A stretch of 38,980 nucleotides of DNA from an uncultured Faecalibacterium sp. (GCA_934547065.1 CAKTEF010000016.1:1-38980), one strand, 5' to 3'; shown: positions 25,001 through 33,129, numbered from the stretch's first letter. Translations and numbers: made by a program. The notes: a model not told the origin generated them from the letters alone.

Positions 25001-25730
25001 CGCCGGTGCCGACCCCGAAATTCTGGTGGTGCGCAACCTGACCCCCGCCGACGTTGCCGAGAGCTGCGAGGCACTGGTCAAGGCCATTGACGCAAGCCAG
25101 ATCGTCATGCTGCCCGGCGGCTTCTCCGGCGGCGACGAGCCGGACGGCAGCGCCAAGTTCATCGCCTCCTTCTTCCGCAGCCCTGCGGTCACCGAGGCTG
25201 TGCGCGGTTTGCTGCAGCAGCGCGACGGCCTGATGCTGGGCATCTGCAACGGCTTCCAGGCTCTGATCAAGCTGGGTCTGGTGCCCTACGGCGATATCCG
25301 CCCCATCACGGCATACGATCCCACCCTGACGTTCAATACCATCGGCCGCCACCAGAGTATGCTGGTGCGTACCCGCATCGCCTCCACCGGCAGCCCCTGG
25401 CTGAGCAGGTGCGAGGTGGGCGACCAGTACACCGTGGCCATCAGCCATGGCGAGGGCCGCTTTGTGGCCCCGCAGGAGGTGCTGGATACCCTGATCCGGA
25501 ACGGCCAGGTCGCCACCCAGTATGTGGACCTGGAGGGCGTTCCCACCATGGACCAGCGCTACAACCCCAACGGCTCGGTGCTGGCCATCGAGGGCATCAC
25601 CAGCCCGGACGGACGTGTGTTCGGCAAGATGGGCCACTCGGAGCGCAGCGGCGAATACCTGTACAAGAACGTGACCGGCGATAAGTACCAGCCGATTTTT
25701 GAAGGCGGCGTGGACTATTTCAAGATTTGA
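22038..25730 (+). CDS. purL: FGAM synthase, large single-chain form
   Basis: 1230 aa. Combines the synthetase and glutaminase parts in one chain. Conserved stretches are TYWSDHCRHTTFGTIL, FKNETHNHPTEIEPFGGAAT, GCGG-type LLGGRTGRDGIGGATGSS, and GLGIASIGGKDSMSGSF. At the C-terminus is a class I glutaminase: VFPGTNCEYDTAKAFARAG, LPGGFSGGDEP, LGICNGFQALIKLG with the nucleophile Cys, and ISHGEGRF with its His. Most Bacilli use separate PurS, PurQ and small PurL; this form is known in Clostridia and related groups. Both domains look complete. Confidence 0.96.
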   Translation: MVYRIYVEKKPGYDVEAEGLEKELVSLLGISSLTGLRVLNRYDVEGIDQALFEQCRNTVFSEPPVDNTYAELPQFDGVSFAVEYLPGQFDQRADSAAECIQLISQGERPLVRSARVYLLQGALTDEQVAEIKKYVINPVEAREASLEEKTTLKMEYPVPTAVAVLEGFNALDEAGLQKFIDEKGLAMDLGDIRFCQEYFRSEQRDPTITEIRMIDTYWSDHCRHTTFGTILDDVQIDDEIVQAAFDRYMAMRADLGRENKPRCMMDLATIGAKELKKKGILKNLDESDEINACTVKIKCDVNGKDEDWLFLFKNETHNHPTEIEPFGGAATCIGGAIRDPLSGRSYVYQAMRVTGAGDPLVPVSETLPGKLPQRKLVTTAAAGYSSYGNQIGLATGQVDEIYHPGYVAKRMEIGAVVGATPASHVRRECPAPGDVIVLLGGRTGRDGIGGATGSSKAHNLSSLDHCGAEVQKGNAPIERKLQRLFRREDACKMIKRCNDFGAGGVSVAIGELADGLYIDLNKVTKKYDGLDGTELAISESQERMAVALAPEDVDKFIAIATEENLEATPVAKVTEEKRLNMVWNGVSIVNISREFLNSNGAEKHQNVHVEKGSVWQPQWAGLTFSQKMKSMVGDLNVCSKKGLSERFDSTIGAATVLMPFGGAYQLTPQNAMVAKLPVDGETTTCSGMAWGYNPYLMSANQYVGARLAVIESVTKLVATGFRYEDAYLTFQEYFERLGNKPERWGKPLAALLGALDAQIGLGIASIGGKDSMSGSFEQLDVPPTLVSFATAIGKASRVVSTEFKKPESTVVLVRPIIDPETGCPNFFSLKANYKIVENMIEEGMVASACSVGYGGIAEALFKMGLGNRIGFKMRADMTTHQMFEPMYGSIILEMVSDSPAGMLLGETTKEYTFESCGEKLDMAELQEIWESKLEPVYPYRKAGSAVEKINGSLTAPAAPKIGVAKPKVIIPVFPGTNCEYDTAKAFARAGADPEILVVRNLTPADVAESCEALVKAIDASQIVMLPGGFSGGDEPDGSAKFIASFFRSPAVTEAVRGLLQQRDGLMLGICNGFQALIKLGLVPYGDIRPITAYDPTLTFNTIGRHQSMLVRTRIASTGSPWLSRCEVGDQYTVAISHGEGRFVAPQEVLDTLIRNGQVATQYVDLEGVPTMDQRYNPNGSVLAIEGITSPDGRVFGKMGHSERSGEYLYKNVTGDKYQPIFEGGVDYFKI

Positions 25731-25752
25731 TGGTACAATAAAGAACGGATTA

Positions 25753-26003
25753 AACCTCTCAGTCACGGCTGCGCCGTGCCAGCTCCCCTAATATGGGAGC
25801 CCTTGGCATGTCGGGCAGGTTGTTGTGTTGTCGCCTGCGGCTCCTGCGCAGCCGGGCCCTGTTCTCATGGGAAGTAGTAGCTGGCCTAAGCAGCAAGGCC
25901 CATTTTGCGATAAATTGAGCCTAAGCGGCCAGTACAGCCAAAATCGGCTCGCCAGTGGCTCCCCTACTAGGGGAGCTGCTGAGCGAAGCGAAGCTGAGAG
26001 GTT
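25753..26003. repeat. Palindromic repeat between purL and purB
   Basis: Ends AACCTCTC and GAGAGGTT. Left arm has CACGGCtgcGCCGTG and CTCCCCTaatatGGGAG. The right arm (25957-26006) is identical in reverse complement to 21797-21846. The middle 120 bases (GGTTGTTGTGTTGTCGCC to GGCCAGTACAGCC) show no frame or fold I recognise. Confidence 0.8.
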
Positions 26004-26055
26004 GTATGAAGTAAAAGCTGCCCCGCGCAAGCGACCGGGGCGTAGGAGGATACCA

Positions 26056-27501
26056 ATGTCTCAGCATGACCGTTATATCAGCCCGTTCTCTACCCGTTAC
26101 TCCTCCGACGAGATGCAGTACATCTTTTCGGATGACAACAAGTTCCGCACCTGGCGGCGCTTGTGGGTGGCCCTGGCACGGGCCGAGATGAACCAGGGCC
26201 TGACCAATATCACCCCCGAAATGGTGGCCGAGCTGGAAGCCCATGTGGACGACATCAACTACGATGTTGCCATTGCGCGGGAAAAGCTGGTGCGTCACGA
26301 TGTGATGAGCCATGTTTACGCCTACGGCCAGCAGTGCCCCAAGGCGGCCGGCATCATCCATCTGGGCGCTACCAGCTGCTATGTGGGCGACAACACCGAC
26401 ATCATCGTGATGCGCCAGGGCCTGGAGCTGATCCGCAAAAAGCTGATCGGCGTGCTGGCAAAGCTGGCCCGCTTTGCCGAGGAGTACAAGGACATGCCCT
26501 GCATGGCCTACACCCACTGCCAGCCCGCCCAGCCCACTACCGTGGGCAAGCGCGCCACCCTGTGGGCCAACGAGCTGGTGATGGACTTGGCCGAGATCGA
26601 CCACCGCCTTGCCACGCTGCAGCTGCGCGGTGTCAAGGGCACCACCGGTACGCAGGCTTCGTTCATGGAGCTGTTCAAGGGCGATGCCGACAAGATCCGC
26701 GCCGTGGATGCCTCCATTGCCGGGGAGATGGGCTTTGCCCCGGATGCCGTCATCCCCGTATCGGGTCAGACGTACAGCCGCAAGGTGGATGCCTTTATCC
26801 TGAACGCCCTGGCAGGCATTGCCCAGAGCTGCATGAAGTTTGCCACCGATCTGCGGCTGCTGGCCAACTTCAAGGAGATGGAAGAACCGTTTGAGAAAAA
26901 TCAGATCGGTTCGTCCGCCATGCCCTACAAGCGCAACCCCATGCGGTGCGAGCGCATCTGCGCGCTGGCCCGCTACCTGATGGTGGATGTGCTGAACCCC
27001 AGCTTTACCACCGGCACCCAGTGGTTTGAGCGCACGCTGGACGACAGCGCCAACAAGCGTGTTGCCATGGCAGAGGGCTTCCTTGCCACCGACGCCATCC
27101 TGAACATCATGCTCAACGTCACCGACGGCATCGTGGTGTACCCCAAGGTGGTGCGCAGCCGCCTGATGGCAGAGCTGCCCTTCATGGCCAGCGAGAACAT
27201 CATGATGCAGGCCGTGGAAAAGGGCGGCAACCGTCAGGAGCTGCACGAGCGCCTGCGCCAGCACGCCATCGCCGCCGGTAAACAGGTCAAAGAAGAAGGT
27301 CTGCCCAACGATATGGTGGACCGCATTGCCGCCGACCCCGCCTTTGGCCTGACCAAAGAGGAGATCGTGGCCGGCCTTGTGCCGGAAAACTTTGTGGGCC
27401 GCGCTCCCCAGCAGGTGGAGGAGTTCATCGCCCACATCCTCAAGCCGATCTTTGATGCCAACCCCGATGCCGTGGAGCAGCATGCAAGCTTGAGTGTGTA
27501 A
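26056..27501 (+). CDS. purB: Adenylosuccinate lyase
   Basis: 481 aa. Acts twice in purine synthesis: SAICAR to AICAR and adenylosuccinate to AMP. RYISPFSTRYSSDEMQYIFS at the N-terminus, HLGATSCYVGDNTD, AYTHCQPAQPTTVGKRA, and the fumarase/lyase signature GSSAMPYKRNPMRCERI identify it. TAGGAGG precedes the ATG at 26056; the frame is open further left through the repeat, but that part has no family similarity. Last purine gene of the cluster. Confidence 0.96.
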   Translation: MSQHDRYISPFSTRYSSDEMQYIFSDDNKFRTWRRLWVALARAEMNQGLTNITPEMVAELEAHVDDINYDVAIAREKLVRHDVMSHVYAYGQQCPKAAGIIHLGATSCYVGDNTDIIVMRQGLELIRKKLIGVLAKLARFAEEYKDMPCMAYTHCQPAQPTTVGKRATLWANELVMDLAEIDHRLATLQLRGVKGTTGTQASFMELFKGDADKIRAVDASIAGEMGFAPDAVIPVSGQTYSRKVDAFILNALAGIAQSCMKFATDLRLLANFKEMEEPFEKNQIGSSAMPYKRNPMRCERICALARYLMVDVLNPSFTTGTQWFERTLDDSANKRVAMAEGFLATDAILNIMLNVTDGIVVYPKVVRSRLMAELPFMASENIMMQAVEKGGNRQELHERLRQHAIAAGKQVKEEGLPNDMVDRIAADPAFGLTKEEIVAGLVPENFVGRAPQQVEEFIAHILKPIFDANPDAVEQHASLSV

Positions 27502-27544
27502 GCCACGAACAGAATCGACTGCGAAACCAATGTGCAGTCACGCC

Positions 27545-27795
27545 GTCAGCGTCCTCGCCCTCTCAGGCGCTTCGCGCCAGCTCCCCCAAAGGGGGAGCCA
27601 CTGGCGAGCCGGGCAAGCCCTGCTGACTGCGTGAAGTTTTTCATATCGTAAGCGTGTGGGCTCCGTCCTCATTGGCAACAGCATCTGAGATGCCGTCAAT
27701 CGAGACAGCGGGGCCCATTGCTTTACGCAAAACAGGGCCTGATTTGTCCAGCATTGGCACGGCAAAGCCGTGACTGAGAGGGCGAGGCCGCTGAC
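27545..27795. repeat. Palindromic repeat between purB and rsuA, GCGTCC-type ends
   Basis: Ends GTCAGCGTCCTCGCCCTCTC and GAGAGGGCGAGGCCGCTGAC are inverted copies with one mismatch. Left arm: AGGCGCttcGCGCC and CTCCCCCaaaGGGGGAG. Right arm: GGCACGGCaaaGCCGTG. The middle 150 bases have no visible gene. The right end runs into GACAAGGAGGATCT, so the ribosome site of rsuA abuts the repeat. Confidence 0.8.
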
Positions 27796-27806
27796 AAGGA
27801 GGATCT

Positions 27807-28508
27807 ATGCGACTGGATAAATACCTGGCCGAGACGGCCCAATGCACCCGGAGCGAAGCGAAAGTGATGCTGAGCAGGGGGCGGGTGACGGTGAACGGAG
27901 CCGTGTGCAAAAAGGGGGATACCCAGCTCCGGGAACAGGATGCCGTGGCGGTGGACGGCAGTCCGCTGGTGTACCGGAAGTTCGTTTACCTGATGCTGAA
28001 CAAGCCCGCCGGGGTGGTCAGCGCCGGCACCGACAAGCGGGACACCACCGTGGTGGACCTGGTGGGCAATGCCTACCCCCGGCGGGAGCTGTTCCCGGCC
28101 GGGCGGCTGGACAAGACCAGCACCGGCTTTGTGCTGCTGACGGACGACGGCGGCTTTGCACACGACATCCTGGCCCCCAAGCACCATGTCTCCAAGACCT
28201 ACACCGTGACCCTTGACACCCCGCTGACGGAGGAGATGCGCGCCGGTTTTGCAGCGGGGGTCACCCTGGCCGACGGCACGGCCCTTTCCCCGGCTGAGGT
28301 GACCGCCCTGACCGAGGACGGCCTGACGGTGCGGGTGGTGCTCAGGCAGGGGGTGTACCACCAGATCAAGCGGATGTTCGGGGTGTACGATGCCGGGGTG
28401 AACGCTTTGCACCGGGAAGCCATCGGCGGCCTTGTGCTGGACCCGGCGCTGCAGCCGGGGCAGTGGCGGGAGCTTTCGGCCGATGAGGTGGCGGAAATTA
28501 CCACCTGA
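27807..28508 (+). CDS. rsuA: 16S rRNA pseudouridine synthase, RsuA family
   Basis: 233 aa. An S4 RNA-binding domain (MRLDKYLAETAQCTRSEAKV) is followed by the RsuA/RluB catalytic domain: YLMLNKPAGVVSAGTDKRDT, then LFPAGRLDKTSTGFVLLTDD with the catalytic Asp in RLDKTSTG. YHQIKRMFGVYDAGVNALHR is the third motif. RsuA isomerises a uridine in helix 18 of 16S rRNA (516 in E. coli numbering). The RluB/E/F relatives are possible but the length suits RsuA. Confidence 0.9.
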   Translation: MRLDKYLAETAQCTRSEAKVMLSRGRVTVNGAVCKKGDTQLREQDAVAVDGSPLVYRKFVYLMLNKPAGVVSAGTDKRDTTVVDLVGNAYPRRELFPAGRLDKTSTGFVLLTDDGGFAHDILAPKHHVSKTYTVTLDTPLTEEMRAGFAAGVTLADGTALSPAEVTALTEDGLTVRVVLRQGVYHQIKRMFGVYDAGVNALHREAIGGLVLDPALQPGQWRELSADEVAEITT

Positions 28509-28660
28509 GAACGACGGCTTTTCACCGGGATTTCAAAAAAACATCACAATTTGCCGGTAGAATATCCATAAGAACCACGCAAAAAGGCACTTTTTGAGCC
28601 ATGAAAATGCCCCGAAAGATAATTTCAACAAGAAAGTCAAAAATTTTTTGGTGAAATATG

Positions 28661-28733
28661 TTGCAAAAGTAAATTCTTTTGTGTAAAATAGAAAATGTAA
28701 TGCGGCGAAATTGTTAAAAACGACAATCTCGCC
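28661..28733 (+). promoter_or_regulatory. Promoter and leader hairpin of the CdaR-type gene
   Basis: TTGCAA (28661-28666), a 17-base spacer, TAAAAT (28684-28689). Soon after the expected start point lies GGCGA-A-ATTGT, an eight-base loop, ACAAT-C-TCGCC (28704-28733), an extended stem with one A-C mismatch and no T run. It could be an operator for the encoded regulator or a 5' RNA hairpin. The preceding 150 bases after rsuA are AT-rich with no gene. Confidence 0.6.
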
Positions 28734-28772
28734 CCTGCGGCTTGCACAAAAGAGGAAAAGGGGTATCCATTT

Positions 28773-29858
28773 ATGGCCAATAGAGTATTCCAGAGCGTGA
28801 TCTACCAGATGAAAGATGCGATCGACCGTGTGGTTGGCGTGGTGGATGAGACCGGCGCTGTGATCTCCTGCTCGGAGCTGAATCTGATCGGGGAAGTGCG
28901 CGAGGGCTTTATGGCAGAGCGCCTGACGGCCGGGGACCGCTTTGTGCGGGATGGCTACACCTACCAGCAGTTCTCCAGCGCAAAGCATAACGATTATGCG
29001 GTGTTTGTGGAAGGCGCGGATGAGACTGCGGGCCAGTTTGCGGCGGTGCTGTCCATCAGCCTGCAGAGCATCAAGCAGTATCATGACGAAAAATTCGACA
29101 AGTCCAACTTTATCAAGAACGTGGTGCTGGACAACATCCTGCCCGGCGATATCTACGCCAAGGCACGGGAGCTGCATTTTGCCACCGACGTGTCCCGCGT
29201 GGTGTTCATCGTGCGGGTGACTTCCGGCGGTGATATCTCGGCCTACGATGTGGTCAGCAGCCTGTTCCCCGATAAACAGAAAGACTTTGTGTTCAATATC
29301 AGCGAAACCGATACCGTGCTGGTCAAAGAGATCCGCAAGGGCATCGACCGCACCGATATGGAAAAGCTGGCAGCCAGCATCGTGGACACCCTGTCCGGCG
29401 AGCATTACATCAAGGCTGTGGTCGGCATTGGCACCCCCATCTCCAACGTCAAGGATCTGGCGACTTCGTTCAAGGAAGCCCAGATCGCCATGGAGGTCAG
29501 CAAGGTGTTCGACACCGAAAAGCAGATCATCCGCTACGACAACCTTGGCATTGCCCGCCTGATCTACCAGCTGCCCACCACTGTGTGCGAGATGTTCCTG
29601 CGCGAGGTGTTCAAGCAGGGCAGCATTGAGAGCCTGGATCAGGAGACGCTGTTCACCATTCAGCGCTTCTTTGAGAACAACCTGAATGTCTCGGAGACCA
29701 GCCGCGGCCTGTTCGTCCACCGCAATACGCTGGTGTATCGTCTGGAAAAGATCAAAAAACTGACCGGTCTGGATCTGCGTGAGTTCGACGACGCTATCGT
29801 TTTCAAGGTAGCGCTGATGGTCAAGAAGTACCTGTCCAACAATCCGGCCAAATATTGA
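28773..29858 (+). CDS. CdaR/PucR-type transcriptional regulator
   Basis: 361 aa. The N-terminal 130 residues resemble a CdaR sugar-diacid-type sensor domain (VVGVVDETGAVISCSELNLI). A degenerate GGDEF-like middle follows (IKAVVGIGTPISNVKDLATS). The C-terminal PucR-type helix-turn-helix is clear: LFTIQRFFENNLNVSETSRG, then LFVHRNTLVYRLEKIKKLTG and LDLREFDDAIVFKVALMVKK. Related proteins control sugar-acid or purine catabolism. No such genes are adjacent, so the target is unknown, though the location downstream of the purine cluster is notable. Confidence 0.88.
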   Translation: MANRVFQSVIYQMKDAIDRVVGVVDETGAVISCSELNLIGEVREGFMAERLTAGDRFVRDGYTYQQFSSAKHNDYAVFVEGADETAGQFAAVLSISLQSIKQYHDEKFDKSNFIKNVVLDNILPGDIYAKARELHFATDVSRVVFIVRVTSGGDISAYDVVSSLFPDKQKDFVFNISETDTVLVKEIRKGIDRTDMEKLAASIVDTLSGEHYIKAVVGIGTPISNVKDLATSFKEAQIAMEVSKVFDTEKQIIRYDNLGIARLIYQLPTTVCEMFLREVFKQGSIESLDQETLFTIQRFFENNLNVSETSRGLFVHRNTLVYRLEKIKKLTGLDLREFDDAIVFKVALMVKKYLSNNPAKY

Positions 29859-29891
29859 ACCTTTGCTTACGGCGTTCTGCCGTTGGCGCAG

Positions 29892-29928
29892 AACCGGCCG
29901 CTCGAAACCGATGCTGGCCGGTTTTTTT
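29892..29928 (+). terminator. Terminator after the CdaR-type gene
   Basis: AACCGGCC, a 16-base loop, GGCCGGTTTTTTT. A clear intrinsic terminator 34 bases after the stop. Confidence 0.88.
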
Positions 29929-30049
29929 GTGGGTCAGGGCCGAAAACCTCCCCGTTGCCCCGGCAAAAGCACTCTATGCGGGTGCTGCAATGCGGCGTGG
30001 CAGGGGAGCCGGGAAAATTTCGACCAAATAACTTTCGGGAGAGATCCAA

Positions 30050-30739
30050 ATGATCGACTTTGAACACGTCTCCAAACAATACAAAAAGAACGCCAAACCC
30101 GCCCTGGAAGATGTGAACTTCCATGTGGAGGACGGCGAGTTCGTTTTTCTGCTGGGCCATTCCGGTGCCGGCAAATCCACCCTGCTCAAGCTCATCCTGC
30201 GCGAGGAGGTCCCCACCGAGGGCCGGGTGCTGGTGGACGGCAGGGACGTTGCCAAGCTGCGCCGCCACAAGGTGCCCTACCTGCGCCGTCAAATGGGCAT
30301 CATCTTCCAGGATTTCCGCCTGATCCCCAGCATGACGGTGTATGAGAACATCGCATTTGCCATGCATGTGACCAACATCGGCCGCAAGCAGATCAAGGAG
30401 CGGGTCAACTATATGCTGGAGCTGGTCCACCTGGAGGACAAGGCCAATGTTTACCCGGAGTTCCTTTCCGGCGGCGAGCAGCAGCGTGTGGCGGTGGCCC
30501 GCGCCCTGGCCCATGCGCCCAAGCTTGTCATTGCCGACGAGCCCACCGGCAACATCGACCCGGAGCTCAGCCTGGAAATGATGGAGCTGCTGGAGCGGGT
30601 GAGCAAAATGGGGATCACCGTGCTGGTGGTCACCCATGAGCATGAACTGGTCCACCGCTTCCATCAGCGGGTCGTGACCCTGAAAGAGGGCCGCATCATC
30701 TCCGATGTCCCCGCACAGCAGGAGGAAGCACTGGTATGA
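30050..30739 (+). CDS. ftsE: Cell-division ABC ATPase FtsE
   Basis: 229 aa, standard length. Walker [10 protein letters not shown], signature [15 protein letters not shown] and Walker [13 protein letters not shown], with the Q-loop in [40 protein letters not shown] is the FtsE N-terminus. It pairs with FtsX to move a periplasmic or extracellular hydrolase activator at the septum. It overlaps ftsX by four bases (ATGA). Confidence 0.96.
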   Translation: MIDFEHVSKQYKKNAKPALEDVNFHVEDGEFVFLLGHSGAGKSTLLKLILREEVPTEGRVLVDGRDVAKLRRHKVPYLRRQMGIIFQDFRLIPSMTVYENIAFAMHVTNIGRKQIKERVNYMLELVHLEDKANVYPEFLSGGEQQRVAVARALAHAPKLVIADEPTGNIDPELSLEMMELLERVSKMGITVLVVTHEHELVHRFHQRVVTLKEGRIISDVPAQQEEALV

Positions 30740-31641
30740 AACTTTCAACTTTCGGGTTCCTGACCCGGCGCGGCGTGCGCAACCTGGGCAAGCACTGGGC
30801 CATGACCATTGCCTGCATCGCCTCCCTGAGCGTGTGCATGACGCTGAACACCTTTGCCACCCTGGTGGAGGTGAATGTGAACAACATGGTCAACTACCTG
30901 GGCCAGCAGAACGAGATGGTGGTCTATGTGGACCCCGCTGCCGATGATGCCACGGTGGAGGAAGTCGGCCGCCGCATCACCGATACCGCCGGCGTGAGCC
31001 GGGTGCAGTACATGTCCAAGGAGGATGTCCTCAACCAGTACCGTGGGTACATGGCGGACTATGCCGTTCTGCTGGACGAATTTGAGAACGACAACCCGTT
31101 CAAAGCCAATTACCGCGTTTCGCTGGAAGATCTGGGCCAGATGTCTGCCATGAGCCAGACGTTCCAGAGCATTCCGGGCGTGTACAGCGTTACCGCCCCC
31201 ATTGAGATGACCCAGACCTTTGTGCAGGTACAGCGTGCCGTGACCAAGGTCGGCCAGGGCGTGGTGCTGGTGCTGATGGTCGTCAGCATCATCACGGTGG
31301 GCAGCACCATCCGCCTGAGCGTGTTTGCCCGGCGGCGCGAGATCGAGATCATGAAGTATGTGGGTGCCACCAATGCACTGGTCACCCTGCCGTTTGTGAT
31401 CGAGGGCCTGACCATGGGCCTGATCTCCGGTGCCATCACCTCGGCGGCCAGCATCGGCGGCTATGCCTACATCGTGCAGGCTTCCAGTACGCTGGGCGGC
31501 CTGTGGCAGCTGCTGATGGGCACTGCCATGGTCCCGGTGGATGCCGTATGGTCCACCATCCTGACGTACAGCCTGGCAGGCGGCGCTGTTGTGGGTGCCT
31601 TTGGCAGCCTGTTCTCCATCCGCAAGCATCTGAACGTGTAA
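30736..31641 (+). CDS. ftsX: Cell-division permease FtsX
   Basis: 301 aa. One N-terminal membrane helix (HWAMTIACIASLSVCMTLNT), a large extracytoplasmic loop (residues about 45-170, QNEMVVYVDPAADDATVEEV onward), then three helices (QGVVLVLMVVSIITVGSTI, LVTLPFVIEGLTMGLISGAI, and a last near VWSTILTYSLAGGAVVGAFG). This is the FtsX topology. The loop should contact the coiled-coil of the M23 protein encoded next. Confidence 0.95.
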   Translation: MKLSTFGFLTRRGVRNLGKHWAMTIACIASLSVCMTLNTFATLVEVNVNNMVNYLGQQNEMVVYVDPAADDATVEEVGRRITDTAGVSRVQYMSKEDVLNQYRGYMADYAVLLDEFENDNPFKANYRVSLEDLGQMSAMSQTFQSIPGVYSVTAPIEMTQTFVQVQRAVTKVGQGVVLVLMVVSIITVGSTIRLSVFARRREIEIMKYVGATNALVTLPFVIEGLTMGLISGAITSAASIGGYAYIVQASSTLGGLWQLLMGTAMVPVDAVWSTILTYSLAGGAVVGAFGSLFSIRKHLNV

Positions 31642-31657
31642 GCGAAAGGAGCGCCCC

Positions 31658-32965
31658 GTGAAACAATCCAGACATTCCACAGGCTTCCGCCTGCATCTGC
31701 CCCGCCCGGCGGCCCACGCAAAGCCCGCGTGCGGCCGCAGCCGCCCGCTGCGTGCGGCCAGCCTGTTTCTGGCGGCGGCCTGCCTGGTGCTGAGCGTTTC
31801 GGTCTATCCGGCCTCGGCTGCCACCAGCATGTCCTCGCTGCAGAACAAGCTCAATAAACTTTCGCAGTCCATCGAGCAGCACAAAAAAGAGCTTTCGGAT
31901 GCCCAAAAGAAAGAGCAGGCCGCCAAGGCCCTGGAATCGGAGCTGAAAGAAAAGGTCAGCGTGGTCCAGAGCCAGATCAGCGTGCTCAGCAGCCAGATCG
32001 CTGCGGTGCAGAACAGCATCGGCATCAAAGAGCAGGAGATCACGGCCAAGCAGGACGAGATCGCCGCCAAGGAAGCCGAGATCGCAGACCAGTGGGACGA
32101 TTTCAAGCTCCACATGGCTGCCATGCAGGAGCTGCGCGACGGCGGCAGCGTAGCAATGCTGGCCTCGGTCAAGGATCTGTATGAGCTGCTCACATTCAAC
32201 GAGGTCATGCAGGATATCTCCATCAAGGATACCCAGATCCTGAACAATATGAAAAACGCCAAAGAGTCGCTGGAAGCCGACAAGACCGCTCTGGAAGAAG
32301 AAAAGGCCACCCTGCAGAGCCAGAAAGCCGATCTGGATGCTCAGAACAGCCAGATGCTGTCCAAGCAGAAAGAGCTGAGTTCCAGCGTGGCGGCCGCCCG
32401 GATGAGCGCGGCCGAAGCCCAGCAGGCCCAGAAGGATGCACAGGCCGCCATTGAATCGGACGAGATGAACTACGAGGCGGTCAAAAAGCAGATCCAGAAG
32501 CTGATCGCCGAGGCAGCCGCCGCCAAGCCGCAGCTGAGCTTTACCGGCTTCATCTGCCCGCTCAAGAGCTATACCCGCATTTCCAGTGAGTATGGCTGGC
32601 GCAAGAACCCCGTGACCGGGGTCAACAAGCTCCACGCCGGTACCGACTTTGCCGCCCCCGGCGGCACGCCCATCTATGCGGCCGCCAGCGGCTATGTCCA
32701 GGTGGCGGGCTGGTCCAGCGGCGGCTACGGCAACTATGTCATCATCTATCACGGCAAAATGTCGGATGGCAACCAGTACAGCACCCTGTACGGCCACATG
32801 CGCTCGGTGGCCACTTCTGCGGGCAAGTATGTCCAGCAGGGCGAGCTGATCGGCTATGTGGGCAGCACTGGCAACTCCACCGGCAACCACCTCCACCTGG
32901 AGGTCTGGAAAGGCGGTTCCAAGGCCAACGCCGTCAATCCGCGCGGTTATATTCCCATGAAATAA
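31658..32965 (+). CDS. Coiled-coil M23 murein hydrolase or hydrolase activator
   Basis: 435 aa from a GTG with AAAGGAG ahead of it. A long basic N-region and a hydrophobic stretch (LFLAAACLVLSVSVYPASA) form the signal, cleaved near residue 54. Residues 58-290 form a coiled coil (LQNKLNKLSQSIEQHKKELS onward). Residues about 310-435 are a peptidase M23 (LytM) domain with LHAGTDFAAPGGTPIYAAAS and TGNHLHLEVWKGG. Those two stretches hold the zinc ligands H-x(3)-D and HLH; a GH motif (LYGHMRSVA) is also present, so it may be catalytically active, unlike E. coli EnvC. In Firmicutes the counterpart in this position is PcsB or CwlO. Follows ftsX by 16 bases. Confidence 0.92.
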   Translation: MKQSRHSTGFRLHLPRPAAHAKPACGRSRPLRAASLFLAAACLVLSVSVYPASAATSMSSLQNKLNKLSQSIEQHKKELSDAQKKEQAAKALESELKEKVSVVQSQISVLSSQIAAVQNSIGIKEQEITAKQDEIAAKEAEIADQWDDFKLHMAAMQELRDGGSVAMLASVKDLYELLTFNEVMQDISIKDTQILNNMKNAKESLEADKTALEEEKATLQSQKADLDAQNSQMLSKQKELSSSVAAARMSAAEAQQAQKDAQAAIESDEMNYEAVKKQIQKLIAEAAAAKPQLSFTGFICPLKSYTRISSEYGWRKNPVTGVNKLHAGTDFAAPGGTPIYAAASGYVQVAGWSSGGYGNYVIIYHGKMSDGNQYSTLYGHMRSVATSAGKYVQQGELIGYVGSTGNSTGNHLHLEVWKGGSKANAVNPRGYIPMK

Positions 32966-33002
32966 TTCCTGATCGTATCACAAAAGGAGGCCGTTCTGGC
33001 TT

Positions 33003-33110
33003 ATGAATGAAGAAAAACGCAAGCGCCTGCTGCGCTGGGGCTGTCTGCTGCTGGCAGGTGTGTTCGGGCTCTCTCTGCTGGGGAGCGTGCTCATGATGCT
33101 GCTGGTCTGA
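33003..33110 (+). CDS. 35-aa single-pass membrane peptide
   Basis: MNEEKRKRLLRWGCLLLAGV followed by a hydrophobic stretch to LMMLLV and TGA. A basic N-terminus and one membrane helix. AAAGGAGG lies 12 bases before the ATG, and the gene fits between the M23 gene (stop 32965) and the S41 protease (start 33130) with no overlap. I do not recognise a family. Context suggests a small envelope or divisome-associated protein. Confidence 0.65.
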   Translation: MNEEKRKRLLRWGCLLLAGVFGLSLLGSVLMMLLV

Positions 33111-33129
33111 CAGAGGAGGAAAACAGGAC

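Noticed and set aside
20370..25766. A 1798-codon open frame antisense to purD and purL
   Set aside because: It lies opposite two intact, well-recognised enzymes, is His/Gly/Ala/Val-rich low complexity, and resembles no family. It results from strong codon bias in GC-rich genes.
25825..26055. N-terminal extension of purB through the repeat
   Set aside because: The added residues come from the repeat, have no similarity to lyases, and a good ribosome site precedes the ATG at 26056.
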